Positions 16,728-25,718 of a stretch of 64,000 bases of DNA are shown here, in pieces. The translations under genes and the position numbers were made by a program. The stretch lies in the NCBI RefSeq assembly GCF_965184065.1, contig NZ_OZ239098.1. One strand, written 5' to 3'. The notes under the pieces were generated by a model. It was not told where the DNA came from and made no database searches. It saw only the letters and a list, made by a program, of their open reading frames with translations. How positions within the stretch are numbered: position 1 is the first letter of the stretch; each line of letters starts with the position of its first letter. This DNA is from Methylopumilus sp026399645. Its GTDB lineage: Bacteria > Pseudomonadota > Gammaproteobacteria > Burkholderiales > Methylophilaceae.

Positions 16728-17300
16728 TTAGTTAATATGTTTTGCATTAATAATAATGACGGGCCTAATAGGCACATCAGAGAAGCCTTTAGAATTACCT
16801 GTTGGTAGCTGGCCAATTTTACGAACGACATTCATACCCTCAGTCACTTTGCCAAAAACACAATAGCCGATAGAGCTTGCCTCGGGACTTGTGTAGTTTA
16901 AAAAATTGTTGTCGATAAGGTTTACAAAAAATTGAGCAGTTGCAGAGTTAGGATCGTTTGTCCTAGCCATAGCAAGAGTTCCTGCACTATTCAACAATCC
17001 ATTATTTGATTCATTTACAATAGGAGATTGAGTCGCTTTTTCAGACATCTCCCGAGTAAACCCGCCACCTTGGATCATAAAATTACTAATGACCCTATGG
17101 AAGATAGTTTCTTTATAAAATCCGTTATTTACATAATATAAAAAATTAGTAACTGTTTTTGGAGCCTTTTCAGGGTAGAGCTCAATCTTGAAGTTACCTT
17201 GATTAGTTTCGAACTCAACAACTGGATTAGCTGCATGGGCTAAGGGTAAAAATAAGAAAAAAACAAAAACTAATTTGATTAAATTAAGCGCCGCCTTCAT
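16728..17300 (-). CDS. ppiA: Periplasmic cyclophilin-type peptidyl-prolyl isomerase
   Basis: This protein of about 190 residues has an N-terminal signal peptide (hydrophobic stretch ending at AHA, about residue 23) and a cyclophilin domain with FHRVISNFMIQGGGF, MARTNDPNSATAQFFVN and IGYCVFGKVTEG. It assists folding of exported proteins. The start at 17300 is preferred because GGAG lies 8 bp upstream and the signal peptide then begins normally. A longer frame from 17327 exists. The start overlaps the upstream L,D-transpeptidase stop by 17 bp, which indicates an operon. Confidence 0.9.
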   Translation of the reverse strand: MKAALNLIKLVFVFFLFLPLAHAANPVVEFETNQGNFKIELYPEKAPKTVTNFLYYVNNGFYKETIFHRVISNFMIQGGGFTREMSEKATQSPIVNESNNGLLNSAGTLAMARTNDPNSATAQFFVNLIDNNFLNYTSPEASSIGYCVFGKVTEGMNVVRKIGQLPTGNSKGFSDVPIRPVIIINAKHIN

Positions 17301-18537
17301 ACATAATTCTCCATTCATTATTTTCATTAATCCAATACTGCCTTTTATTCATTTTGTTGTTAATTGTAGGGCTCTTATAATCTTGCACGAAATCCACTAA
17401 AACAATTTCATTTTCTGTATTCGGATAATCAAAAAATGAAATTTCAGATAGCTCAACAAAGACCTTTTGCTTTTGAGCCTGAATGACTCTTTTTCTCTCA
17501 GCCCATGAATCATAATCATCTTTTTCGCTAAAAAAGTTTTTTGAATAAAATTTTAGGTAGCTTTCAGTATCTTGATTTTCCCATTTCTCTCTCCATCTTT
17601 CTATAGCACTAACAAGTGAAAGTTTTTTCTCAGTCAAGTTTTTATTGCTAGACTCTAAATCTTTTAATGATTGAAAAGAAATAATAGTAGGAATTCTATT
17701 GTTATCTAAAACGGAAGATAGCTTCATTAAATCTGGGTTACTCAATACAATACAACCGTCACTTGCCAGTGGTGTTCGATTATAAGTAGTCTTAGGCGTG
17801 CCATGAAGCCATATGCCAGAGCCATTTCTTTTATTTTTTTTATCGATTTCATTTGGGTAACTTAAAGGATAGGCTGCTTCCCCGTAAAAGTCTGATAATG
17901 AATCCCTGATTTTTTTTCCTGTAAAGTAAACGCCCACAGGTGTCTTTTTATCGCCTTCATATTGCTTGCCAAAGCCATTTTTACCGATGGATACATAATA
18001 ATCATCTTTATAAGATAGCTTTCCATTAATATTTTCATATAGATAAAGTCGAGAACTGACTGCGTCCACATAAAAAAGATATTTAACTTTATTATTAAGT
18101 TGAGCAAAAATTTTCGGCTCATTCTGTAAATTTAGATTATTAAGGTATCTTTCAATTCTGACTTTTGCTTCATTTTTTAAATTTTCGACCTCTTCTTTTT
18201 TTTCACCTTTAGTCTCATCTCCCATACCATTAATTTGCTTTGCATGAGCTAAAAGTAAGTCCCCTTGAATTAGATAGGCTAACTTAAAATTTGGTGTTTG
18301 TTTGATAAGGGCGTCAATAGTTTCAAGCGCCATATCTACTTTACCTTCGGAAATTTCTACTAAAGATTTTACAAGCATCTTTTCTGGTGTTTCATAACTT
18401 AATTCAGTAGCATTCAAATTTTTACTCGAGACAAATATTTCTTCGCTTAAGGCTTGAGAGATATTAAAATGAAATGCCAGGATTAATAAAAAGCGAAATT
18501 CTTTTGTTAGGAATTTTTTGATGAAATTTTTCATCAA
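17284..18537 (-). CDS. L,D-transpeptidase (YkuD) with C-terminal Cds6/NTF2-like domain
   Basis: This 417-residue exported protein has a signal-like N-terminus (about 14-30), a helical TPR-like region (about 50-140), a YkuD catalytic domain (about 150-290) and a C-terminal NTF2-like domain (about 308-417). The catalytic motif is visible as HGTPKT (H245) and SDGCIVLS (C262). Such enzymes form 3-3 peptidoglycan crosslinks or attach proteins to peptidoglycan. The last domain (WREKWENQDTESYLKFYS) has a relative at the end of the neighbouring TPR protein. The family with this extra domain is known as Cds6-type. Whether it crosslinks, anchors or cuts is unknown here. Confidence 0.88.
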   Translation of the reverse strand: MMKNFIKKFLTKEFRFLLILAFHFNISQALSEEIFVSSKNLNATELSYETPEKMLVKSLVEISEGKVDMALETIDALIKQTPNFKLAYLIQGDLLLAHAKQINGMGDETKGEKKEEVENLKNEAKVRIERYLNNLNLQNEPKIFAQLNNKVKYLFYVDAVSSRLYLYENINGKLSYKDDYYVSIGKNGFGKQYEGDKKTPVGVYFTGKKIRDSLSDFYGEAAYPLSYPNEIDKKNKRNGSGIWLHGTPKTTYNRTPLASDGCIVLSNPDLMKLSSVLDNNRIPTIISFQSLKDLESSNKNLTEKKLSLVSAIERWREKWENQDTESYLKFYSKNFFSEKDDYDSWAERKRVIQAQKQKVFVELSEISFFDYPNTENEIVLVDFVQDYKSPTINNKMNKRQYWINENNEWRIMYEGGA

Positions 18538-19611
18538 TTATTGCTTGCCAGAATACTCTTGCTCAATAAACCAGCCTGCACTCTCTTTTCTCAAGATCAG
18601 GGTTTTGCTTGATATTTGACTTAATCTATTTGAAGTATATTTTTGTTTAAAAGTCACTTGCGCAAAACTATCGCCTTTTCTTGAGATATTTGTCCCAGAA
18701 ACTTCAACAGTAATTATGTCCTTACCTACAATTCTATTTCTTCTTGATTCTTGCCAGTCTGAAAAGCTTTCTCCGTTAGGCGTTTTGAAGTTAGAGGAAT
18801 ATTTGGCTAGGTAGGAAACAATGTTTTTTGATGACCAAGCTTCAGCCCAATCTGTAACAAAAGAATCAATTTCAGAGTCATTATTATTAGCCGTATTATT
18901 TTTAGTAGAAGGCATTTCCTGAGGTAAATTTTTTGGTGGCTGTGCATTAGAAGTTGGAGCGGGTGGGTTTGCCGCCTGAGTTTGCGTTGTTGCAGGCTTC
19001 TTGATAACGTCATTAGTCGCTATTTGGACTGGCTGCGAGATAGGTGCAACTGGCGCTTTAATATCATTTGCGTTAAAGAGTTTTTTAATGAGAGATAGCT
19101 TTGTTTTAGCTTGTACATTTGTTTTATCAATTTCTAAAGCTTTGTTGTAGGCAACTGTTGCGCGTTTAGTATAAAGATCGCCCAAGTTGACATGAGCAGT
19201 TGAATAGCTAGGATGAGTTTTGATGGCTGATTCAAGGGCTTTTTGTGCCTTATCATAGTCGCCTAGTTCGGCATAGAGGACTGCTAGGTTATTAAATGGC
19301 TCAGGAAGGCTAGGATGTTTTTCGGTGAGGTAAGTGAATGCTTGTATAGCTTCGTTGTATTTTCCAAGCTCAGCCTTCACAACGCCTTTGATAAAGATAA
19401 CCTGAGGGTCATTAGGGTTTGCTTTAAGATATTGGTCTATTTGTTGAGCGGCTTTTTCTTTTTCACCTTTTTCAATTAGCTGCATAATCGATTTGAAATC
19501 ATCGGCCGCGTAAATTTCATTTGCTATGAAAAATGTAGATAGGGATAAAAGGATAAACATTAAAAAACCTTTTAAATTCTTAATATTAGAACATTCGTTT
19601 TTTTGAGGCAT
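18538..19611 (-). CDS. Secreted TPR protein with C-terminal NTF2-like domain
   Basis: This 357-residue protein has a signal or anchor sequence (hydrophobic about 17-34) and three to four TPR units (about 38-165; phrases such as PSLPEPFNNLAVLYAELGDYDKA). A low-complexity Pro/Ala/Thr/Asn linker follows (about 185-245), then a C-terminal domain (246-357) homologous to that of the downstream L,D-transpeptidase. The domain starts with VTDWAEAWSSKNIVSYLAKYS. The gene stops exactly before the transpeptidase start. The pair probably works together in the envelope, with the TPR part as a docking platform. That function is inferred. Confidence 0.82.
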   Translation of the reverse strand: MPQKNECSNIKNLKGFLMFILLSLSTFFIANEIYAADDFKSIMQLIEKGEKEKAAQQIDQYLKANPNDPQVIFIKGVVKAELGKYNEAIQAFTYLTEKHPSLPEPFNNLAVLYAELGDYDKAQKALESAIKTHPSYSTAHVNLGDLYTKRATVAYNKALEIDKTNVQAKTKLSLIKKLFNANDIKAPVAPISQPVQIATNDVIKKPATTQTQAANPPAPTSNAQPPKNLPQEMPSTKNNTANNNDSEIDSFVTDWAEAWSSKNIVSYLAKYSSNFKTPNGESFSDWQESRRNRIVGKDIITVEVSGTNISRKGDSFAQVTFKQKYTSNRLSQISSKTLILRKESAGWFIEQEYSGKQ

Positions 19612-19736
19612 GGTATGATTTACCCTAATAAATTTAACATAATTCTACCAAATAGCACCCTTATCATCTATATGTTATTTATGAATAAGCCCTTCACTAT
19701 TCCTTTGTTATTCTTGAGCTTACAAGCTTATTTGCA

Positions 19737-21095
19737 ATGATTAAAATCTATAACACCCTTTCAAAAAATAAAGAGACTTTTAAGCCTATCCAGGAAGGGC
19801 AAGTGAGTATGTATGTATGTGGAATGACTGTCTACGACTTATGTCATATTGGGCATGCGCGTGTGATGGTTATTTTTGACGTGGTAAGACGCTGGTTTAA
19901 TATTTTAGGATATAGCGTGAATTACGTTAGAAATATCACTGATATAGACGATAAGATTATCAATCGCTCCATTCAAAATAATGAGTCTATAGAAAGTCTC
20001 ACGCAAAGATATATAAGTGAAATGAATGCTGATGCTAAAGCGCTCGGTGTTATGAGTCCCTCAAAAGAACCAAAAGCAACCGAGCATATTGAAGACATGC
20101 TTTCTATGATTCAGACATTGATTGAAAAGCAGAATGCTTACGTTGCTAAAAATGGAGATGTTTTTTATTCAGTAAGATCTTTTAAGAAGTATGGAAAATT
20201 ATCGGGCAAATCAATAGAAGATTTGCGCGCGGGTGAGAGAGTTGAGATCGACCAAAATAAGCATGATGAATTGGATTTTGTTTTATGGAAGTCTGCAAAA
20301 CCTAATGAGCCTAGTTGGGATTCGCCTTGGGGTAAAGGAAGGCCGGGCTGGCATATTGAATGTTCAGCGATGAGCTCTCATTATCTTGGCCATCATTTTG
20401 ATATTCATGGAGGCGGGCAAGATCTTCAATTTCCCCATCATGAAAATGAAATAGCCCAATCTGAAGCCGCTCATGATTGCAAGATGGCTAATTATTGGAT
20501 GCATAACGGTTTTGTGCGAGTTGACGATGAAAAAATGTCTAAGTCTTTAGGAAACTTTTTCACCATTCGGACAGTGCTTGAAAAATTTGATCCAGAGGTG
20601 GTTAGATTTTTTATTTTAAGAGCACATTACCGAAGCCCTCTCAATTATTCAGATGTGCATCTTGATGATGCAAAATTAGCATTACAAAGATTATATGTAA
20701 GTTTAAGAGGTTTTAAGATTGAGCATTCTGATGTGGATTGGAGCCATCCATTAGCGCAAAAATTCAAGGAGGCTATGGACGATGACTTTAACACGCCAGA
20801 GGCTATCTCTATTTTATTTGAATTAGCAAATGAAATTAATAAAAGTAAATCTGCACCACTTGCTGATTTGCTTAGAGCCCTTGCGAAGACAATTGGCCTT
20901 CTCGAAAGAGATCCAGAGACCTTTCTGAAAGGCGATGAAAAAATTTCTCTTAATATTGATCTGTTAATTTTACAAAGATATGAAGCGAAAACTAACAAAA
21001 ATTTTAAGGAAGCAGATCGGATTAGATCTTTATTGCTTGAAAGTGGCATTGTGTTAGAAGATACCCCTCAAGGGACTATTTGGAGAAAAGAATAA
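19737..21095 (+). CDS. cysS: Cysteinyl-tRNA synthetase
   Basis: This class I aminoacyl-tRNA synthetase of 452 residues charges tRNA-Cys. It has the HIGH motif in CHIGHARVM, zinc-binding residues including YVCGMTVYD, GWHIECSAM and HHENEIAQ, and the KMSKS loop (DEKMSKSLGNFF). The length matches bacterial CysRS. The 125-bp region before it is shared with the divergent TPR gene and contains no motif I can name. Confidence 0.97.
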   Translation: MIKIYNTLSKNKETFKPIQEGQVSMYVCGMTVYDLCHIGHARVMVIFDVVRRWFNILGYSVNYVRNITDIDDKIINRSIQNNESIESLTQRYISEMNADAKALGVMSPSKEPKATEHIEDMLSMIQTLIEKQNAYVAKNGDVFYSVRSFKKYGKLSGKSIEDLRAGERVEIDQNKHDELDFVLWKSAKPNEPSWDSPWGKGRPGWHIECSAMSSHYLGHHFDIHGGGQDLQFPHHENEIAQSEAAHDCKMANYWMHNGFVRVDDEKMSKSLGNFFTIRTVLEKFDPEVVRFFILRAHYRSPLNYSDVHLDDAKLALQRLYVSLRGFKIEHSDVDWSHPLAQKFKEAMDDDFNTPEAISILFELANEINKSKSAPLADLLRALAKTIGLLERDPETFLKGDEKISLNIDLLILQRYEAKTNKNFKEADRIRSLLLESGIVLEDTPQGTIWRKE

Positions 21096-21098
21096 GCT

Positions 21099-22325
21099 AT
21101 GCCAGTTAACCTTAAACCACTCACAATCGATTCTATTTCCCCCGTTAAAGGTATATCGCTTGGGACTGCTAAAGCACATATTAAAAAACCTAACCGAAAA
21201 GATTTGCTATTAGTCACCATTGCAGAAGGCTCAAAAGTTTCGGGCGTATTTACGCAAAATGCATTTTGTGCGGCACCTGTAATTCTTTGTAAGGAGCATT
21301 TAAAAAATGCATCTGGAATTCGTGCACTCATTATAAATACAGGCTGCGCTAACGCAGGTACTGGAGAAGAGGGCATTTTAAAGGCGAAAGAAACGTGCCA
21401 AGCTGTCAGCGAACTTCTGTCGATCAATTCAGAACAAGTTTTACCATTTTCAACAGGTGTCATTTTAGAAAGCCTACCTATTGATAAAATTAAAAGTGGA
21501 TTGCCAGATACAGTAAAAAGCTTAGATCCAGCGCATTGGATAGATGCAGCAGAAGCTATCATGACTACAGATATTGCACCAAAAGCGGCATCGAGAAAAA
21601 TAAAGATTCAAGATAGAGAAATTTTTATTTCCGGTATAAGTAAAGGTTCCGGCATGATTCATCCAAACATGGCAACCATGCTGTCATTTATTGCAACAGA
21701 TGCTTCTATCAATCAAATCTTGCTTGATAAACTTCTTAAAGAAGTGACGAAACAATCATTTAATTGCATTACTGTTGACGGCGATACATCTACTAATGAT
21801 TCATTTATTCTAATTGCAACAGGGCAAGCAGGACATCATGAAATCAGCCAAGAGGACAAAGACTATACGGCTCTTAAGGATGCCATTGGTGAAGTTGCAA
21901 TTGAATTAGCGCAGGCCATTGTGAGAGATGGTGAAGGTGCTACGAAATTTATTACTATTCAAGTCGAATCAGGTCTTGATGATGCTGAATGTAGAAAAGT
22001 AGGCTTTGCAATAGCGCATTCACCTTTAATTAAGACAGCTTTCTTTGCCTCTGATCCCAACTTGGGAAGAATATTAGCTGCTATTGGCTATGCCGGCATA
22101 GATTCTCTTGATATCTCAAAAATACAATTATATTTAGGAAGTATTTTAGTAGCAGAAAAAGGCGGTCGTGCAGCTTCCTATTCTGAGGATCAAGGCCAGG
22201 AAGTCATGAAGCATCCTGAGATCAGTATGCGAATACTTCTTAATCGAGGTAATGCAAAGACAACAATATGGACATGTGATTTTTCATATGACTATGTAAA
22301 AATAAATGCCGACTATCGCACTTAA
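21099..22325 (+). CDS. argJ: Bifunctional ornithine acetyltransferase / N-acetylglutamate synthase
   Basis: ArgJ recycles the acetyl group from N-acetylornithine to glutamate in the cyclic arginine pathway. This 408-residue precursor has the self-cleavage site in NMATMLSF (cut before Thr) that yields alpha and beta chains. It also has the TTDIAPK segment, TVDGDTSTNDSF and the C-terminal FSYDYVKINADYRT end. It starts 3 bp after cysS. In many betaproteobacteria secA precedes argJ; here cysS does. Confidence 0.96.
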   Translation: MPVNLKPLTIDSISPVKGISLGTAKAHIKKPNRKDLLLVTIAEGSKVSGVFTQNAFCAAPVILCKEHLKNASGIRALIINTGCANAGTGEEGILKAKETCQAVSELLSINSEQVLPFSTGVILESLPIDKIKSGLPDTVKSLDPAHWIDAAEAIMTTDIAPKAASRKIKIQDREIFISGISKGSGMIHPNMATMLSFIATDASINQILLDKLLKEVTKQSFNCITVDGDTSTNDSFILIATGQAGHHEISQEDKDYTALKDAIGEVAIELAQAIVRDGEGATKFITIQVESGLDDAECRKVGFAIAHSPLIKTAFFASDPNLGRILAAIGYAGIDSLDISKIQLYLGSILVAEKGGRAASYSEDQGQEVMKHPEISMRILLNRGNAKTTIWTCDFSYDYVKINADYRT

Positions 22326-22328
22326 ATT

Positions 22329-23261
22329 GTGAATATTGTTCGCGCAGCTGCAGCTGTTATCCAAAGACATGATGGATTTCTTCTGATGGCCCAAAGGCCT
22401 CCTGGACGCGGATGGAGTGGTTGGTGGGAATTTCCAGGGGGCAAGATTGAAATAAATGAATCACCCTTTGAAGCTCTTCAGAGAGAGCTTCAGGAAGAAA
22501 TTAATATTTCTGCAAATGATGCGACGTTATGGTTTGAACGAAGTTACATCTATCCAGATAAAAAAGTCTATATCTATTTTTTCAAAGTAACTGATTGGAC
22601 TGGTCAAATCACATCCTGTGAGAATCAATTATTGGATTGGCAAGACCCATCTCGTGTATCAGTCTCCCCAATATTACCTACCAATTTATTTGTGCTGAAA
22701 TCTATTTTACTTCCCCCAATTTATGCGATTACAAATATCGGAGAGATGGGTGAGACATTATTTTTTGAGAGATTAAAAATTAAATTAGAAGAAGGCTTGA
22801 AGATGATACAAGTGAGAGAAAATAATTTACCTTATCAAGATCTAAAAAAAATAGCTAAAAAGATCTTAGATCTGGCGAAGTCTTATCAAGCAAAAGTATT
22901 AATTAATGAAAACGAAAAACTCGCATTAGATATTGGGGCTGACGGTGTTCATTATCCATCACATAGATTAAATACATTAAAAGACCGACCACCCTTTTCA
23001 TTATGTGGAGCTTCTTGCCACAACATAGAAGAGCTTATGATTGCGCAAGATTTAAATATATCATTTGCTGTATTTTCTCCAGTTCAAAAAACTGAATCAC
23101 ACCCTCTCGCTCAACCGATAGGCTGGGAATTATTTAGTGAATGTGCCAATAAACTAGATATACCAATTTATGCGTTAGGTGGACTTAATCAAGCAAGCTT
23201 AAAAAGATCCTGGGAATCTGGCGGACATGGCATTGCAATGAAAACAGCGATTTGGGAATAA
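22329..23261 (+). CDS. Nudix hydrolase fused to a ThiE-like domain
   Basis: This 310-residue two-domain protein has an N-terminal MutT-like Nudix domain (about 1-125), with a Nudix box from GGKIEINESPFEALQRELQEE through INISA. The C-terminal domain (about 130-310) resembles thiamine-phosphate synthase/TenI: YAITNIG, IQVREN, LINENEKLALDIGADGVHYP, CGASCHN, FSPVQKTESHP and YALGGLN. The Nudix part probably removes oxidised dGTP or a related nucleotide. The ThiE part may be catalytic or only structural. The start is GTG at 22329, 3 bp after argJ. The same fusion is widespread in beta- and gammaproteobacteria beside argJ. Confidence 0.88.
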   Translation: MNIVRAAAAVIQRHDGFLLMAQRPPGRGWSGWWEFPGGKIEINESPFEALQRELQEEINISANDATLWFERSYIYPDKKVYIYFFKVTDWTGQITSCENQLLDWQDPSRVSVSPILPTNLFVLKSILLPPIYAITNIGEMGETLFFERLKIKLEEGLKMIQVRENNLPYQDLKKIAKKILDLAKSYQAKVLINENEKLALDIGADGVHYPSHRLNTLKDRPPFSLCGASCHNIEELMIAQDLNISFAVFSPVQKTESHPLAQPIGWELFSECANKLDIPIYALGGLNQASLKRSWESGGHGIAMKTAIWE

Positions 23262-23263
23262 AA

Positions 23264-23707
23264 TTATTTAATCGCCGCGTCAATTGATTTATCAAAAGAT
23301 TGATTTTTTTTGTCTTTAAAATGAAATGTAAGTTTAATTTTTTCCCCAGCCTTCAGAGGACCTTTAAAATCCATGAGCATTAAATGACTACCACCAGATT
23401 TAAATTCAAAGGGTTTATCATGATAGATTTTGATTTCATGAGCCATACGCATTTTCATGATGCCTTTCTCTTGAATGGTATTGTGCATCTCAATTGTTTT
23501 GATTTTTGGAGAAGTAACCAAAGTCAGTATTAAATCTTCATTACTTAAAAGTGACATATAGGCGACGCTCATATCATCATTTGCTTCTGCAGAAGCAACC
23601 CAAGCATTTTCTATTTTTATATCTGGTGCTGCTAATATTTCTGTAGACATTAGAAATGTAATTACAAATAGAATAAGTTTTAATAATTTCTTAGATAGAG
23701 TCTTCAT
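23264..23707 (-). CDS. Periplasmic copper chaperone PCuAC
   Basis: This 147-residue exported protein has a signal peptide ending near ILAA (about residue 27). The PCuAC Cu(I)-binding pattern is visible as an EMHNT histidine, MKMRM methionines and SGGSHLMLM downstream. PCuAC proteins deliver copper to the CuA or CuB centre of cytochrome oxidase, often with SCO proteins. This fits the oxidase assembly genes at the start of the window. It overlaps the yacG 3' end by 17 bp in a minus-strand run. Confidence 0.9.
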   Translation of the reverse strand: MKTLSKKLLKLILFVITFLMSTEILAAPDIKIENAWVASAEANDDMSVAYMSLLSNEDLILTLVTSPKIKTIEMHNTIQEKGIMKMRMAHEIKIYHDKPFEFKSGGSHLMLMDFKGPLKAGEKIKLTFHFKDKKNQSFDKSIDAAIK

Positions 23708-23888
23708 TTAAATCCTCGAGGTTGATTTCAACAGGAATTTTATAGCCTTCATTAGCCCACTGACCTAAATCAATCAAGCGGCATCGCTCAGAGCAAAAAG
23801 GCCTAAAAGCATTAGATAAACTATATTCAATACTCTGATTGCATTGGGGGCAGTTTACAAATGTAATCTTTGCGCTCATAACCAGCAA
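23691..23888 (-). CDS. yacG: DNA gyrase inhibitor YacG
   Basis: This 65-residue zinc protein has four cysteines arranged as CPQC and FCSERCRLIDLGQWANEGYKIP, the YacG signature. YacG binds the GyrB C-terminal domain and inhibits gyrase. Its start overlaps the zapD end by 13 bp. The zapD-yacG order next to coaE is the standard proteobacterial arrangement. Confidence 0.93.
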   Translation of the reverse strand: MLVMSAKITFVNCPQCNQSIEYSLSNAFRPFCSERCRLIDLGQWANEGYKIPVEINLEDLNEDSI

Positions 23889-24643
23889 ATACTGTATTTA
23901 AATTCAAGATTTAATTTAATAGGCTCTTTTTTTAATTCTTCATTAAGCTGGTTAAAGAAAACATTGACCGTATATTTATTCGCACTAATTTCAGGATAAA
24001 TATTTAAAGTCTTTTCAAGCTCAAGCCGGATGAGGTCGAATGTCTTAAGCGGATCAATGGTTTGTTGATGTTTGCCTTCTTTTGCTTTGACTGACTCTAC
24101 GTGGCATTGATTTCTCAAAATTAATAGAATGATGGAGGCCGCATCTTTAAACACCATGAGAGGTTGCGCCCAGGATTTAAAATCCTCTAATTTTGATTTT
24201 CTTGTTTTGTGGGTTGCCCATTTACGAAAATTTGGAAAATCAACATCTAGAAGCCCACCTGGAGAACTGATCCTTTTTTTTACCTCTTCTAAAAATAAAT
24301 TGTTATTGAAATTAAAGCCGGGCTTTACATCTATATTTTCTAACTTTTTACGAGCTACTTGTATCATTGGAATGATTTCTTTAGGGTTAAGCTGTCCTTC
24401 TTTTAAAGCTTGATTCTCTGGGAGGGCTGATTGTTTTTTTTCCTGCCTTTCAAGCTCCTGAAGAAAATCAATTTTTAAATCGGACCTTGACACCAGCTGA
24501 ACTATTTCAAAAAGTGTATTGAAACAACTAAATTCAAAATAGTCATGTGTATTTTTTAATTGATGTTCAAATTTTTGATAGATCTCTTCAATACGAAGTA
24601 ATCTTCGAATGCGTTCATTAAGTGGAAATTCAAATGTGATCAT
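23876..24643 (-). CDS. zapD: Cell division protein ZapD
   Basis: ZapD bundles FtsZ filaments at midcell. This 255-residue protein begins with the typical FEFPLNERIRRLLRIEEIYQKF helix and has the GGLLDVDFPNFRKWA segment near the middle. A lysine-rich variable region follows. The gene lies between coaE (21 bp upstream) and yacG (overlapping), as in other betaproteobacteria. Length and context agree. Confidence 0.93.
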   Translation of the reverse strand: MITFEFPLNERIRRLLRIEEIYQKFEHQLKNTHDYFEFSCFNTLFEIVQLVSRSDLKIDFLQELERQEKKQSALPENQALKEGQLNPKEIIPMIQVARKKLENIDVKPGFNFNNNLFLEEVKKRISSPGGLLDVDFPNFRKWATHKTRKSKLEDFKSWAQPLMVFKDAASIILLILRNQCHVESVKAKEGKHQQTIDPLKTFDLIRLELEKTLNIYPEISANKYTVNVFFNQLNEELKKEPIKLNLEFKYSICWL

Positions 24644-24664
24644 ATAGGCATTATCGGGTTGATT

Positions 24665-25273
24665 TTATTTAACGGCAACTAAATTTAAATATTTCTTATG
24701 TAATGCTTTAATCGATTCTTCGAGCTTTTCTATTGAACCATCATTAACAATCACATCATCTGCTTTTTCTATGCGGTAATTACGACCAACTTGTTGTTCG
24801 ATGATTGATTGAATAACAGAGGTGTCAATCCCATCTCTTTTTTTAACACGTTCGATTTGATCGTTTACTTTACAGTCAATAACAAGTGATCTTGAAATAA
24901 GGCTTGTGTATTGGTTTGTTTCAAATAGCAGCGGGATATCAATCACAACGTAAGATTCGTGGGATAGCACATTTAGTCTTTTCATAACTTCTTCAAGAAT
25001 TTTTGGATGAAGAATTTTTTCAAGATTTATTTTTTGATTCTTTTCTGAGAAGATAATTTCTTTTAATTTTTTTCGATCCAACCGATTGTCTTTATCGAAT
25101 ATAGTATCTCCAAATACTAATTTGATTTCTTGTATAGCTTGGTTGCTTGTGTCTGTAATTTCTTTTGAAATATTATCGAGATCAATAACTTTAATATTTA
25201 AAGATTCAAATATTTTCAGCGCTTCACTTTTACCTGATCCAATGCCGCCAGTCATCCCAATAATAAACATCAT
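24665..25273 (-). CDS. coaE: Dephospho-CoA kinase
   Basis: CoaE phosphorylates dephospho-CoA, the last step of coenzyme A synthesis. This 202-residue P-loop kinase shows GMTGGIGSGKSEALK at the N-terminus, VIDLDNISKEI, the lid-region IDIPLLFET, and RVKKRDG near the nucleotide base. The first two codons are both ATG, so the start may be 25273 or 25270. A prepilin peptidase gene is often next to coaE but is not present here. Confidence 0.95.
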   Translation of the reverse strand: MMFIIGMTGGIGSGKSEALKIFESLNIKVIDLDNISKEITDTSNQAIQEIKLVFGDTIFDKDNRLDRKKLKEIIFSEKNQKINLEKILHPKILEEVMKRLNVLSHESYVVIDIPLLFETNQYTSLISRSLVIDCKVNDQIERVKKRDGIDTSVIQSIIEQQVGRNYRIEKADDVIVNDGSIEKLEESIKALHKKYLNLVAVK

Positions 25274-25367
25274 GCGCCTTAAATTTTTTAAATATTATGA
25301 ATAAATTTACTTGAAATTATAGAATTAATCACCATTAATAGATCATGAATGATTTAAACTATGACTT

Positions 25368-25718
25368 ATGAATGAATTGCAAAATATACCAAACAACTTA
25401 ACTCCACCAGAAGAGCAATCTGCTTGGGCCGATTTAGTAATTTGTCGAGTTGAGGTTGATTTACCTAATTGGCTTTCACAGCTGGCAGGCGGCAACAATT
25501 GGCAAGTTTACTCTGAATCCGAATATGATCATTCCATTAGCTTCCTTTTGCGACAAGGAAAGAAGGAAGCCGAAGTGACTTTGTTTAACAATGGCTATGC
25601 GCAAGTTGATCTTAACGGCAAATCGATTTTTGATGGATCCATTACCTCAGGCGCCAATAAATGTGCGCATCTAAGTTATTATCGTGCCGATAATGGCGAC
25701 CCTATTGTTCTAAATTAG
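25368..25718 (+). CDS. Small protein of unknown function
   Basis: This 116-residue protein has no signal peptide or membrane helix and is acidic overall. I do not recognise a family. It looks like a compact alpha/beta fold: an N-terminal amphipathic part (PPEEQSAWADLVICRVEVDLP) followed by several alternating-hydrophobic strands (EAEVTLFNNGYAQVDLNGKSIFDGS). Support for being real comes from the long open frame with ordinary codon use and the close fit between flanking genes. Its stop shares bases with the convergent stop at 25715. No clear ribosome binding site is seen. The function is unknown. Confidence 0.65.
   Translation: MNELQNIPNNLTPPEEQSAWADLVICRVEVDLPNWLSQLAGGNNWQVYSESEYDHSISFLLRQGKKEAEVTLFNNGYAQVDLNGKSIFDGSITSGANKCAHLSYYRADNGDPIVLN

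Noticed and set aside
19612..19736. AGCTT/AAGCT repeat near the cysS start as a regulatory hairpin
   Set aside because: The two arms are only 5 bp with a 2-base loop, too tight and too short to support a claim.
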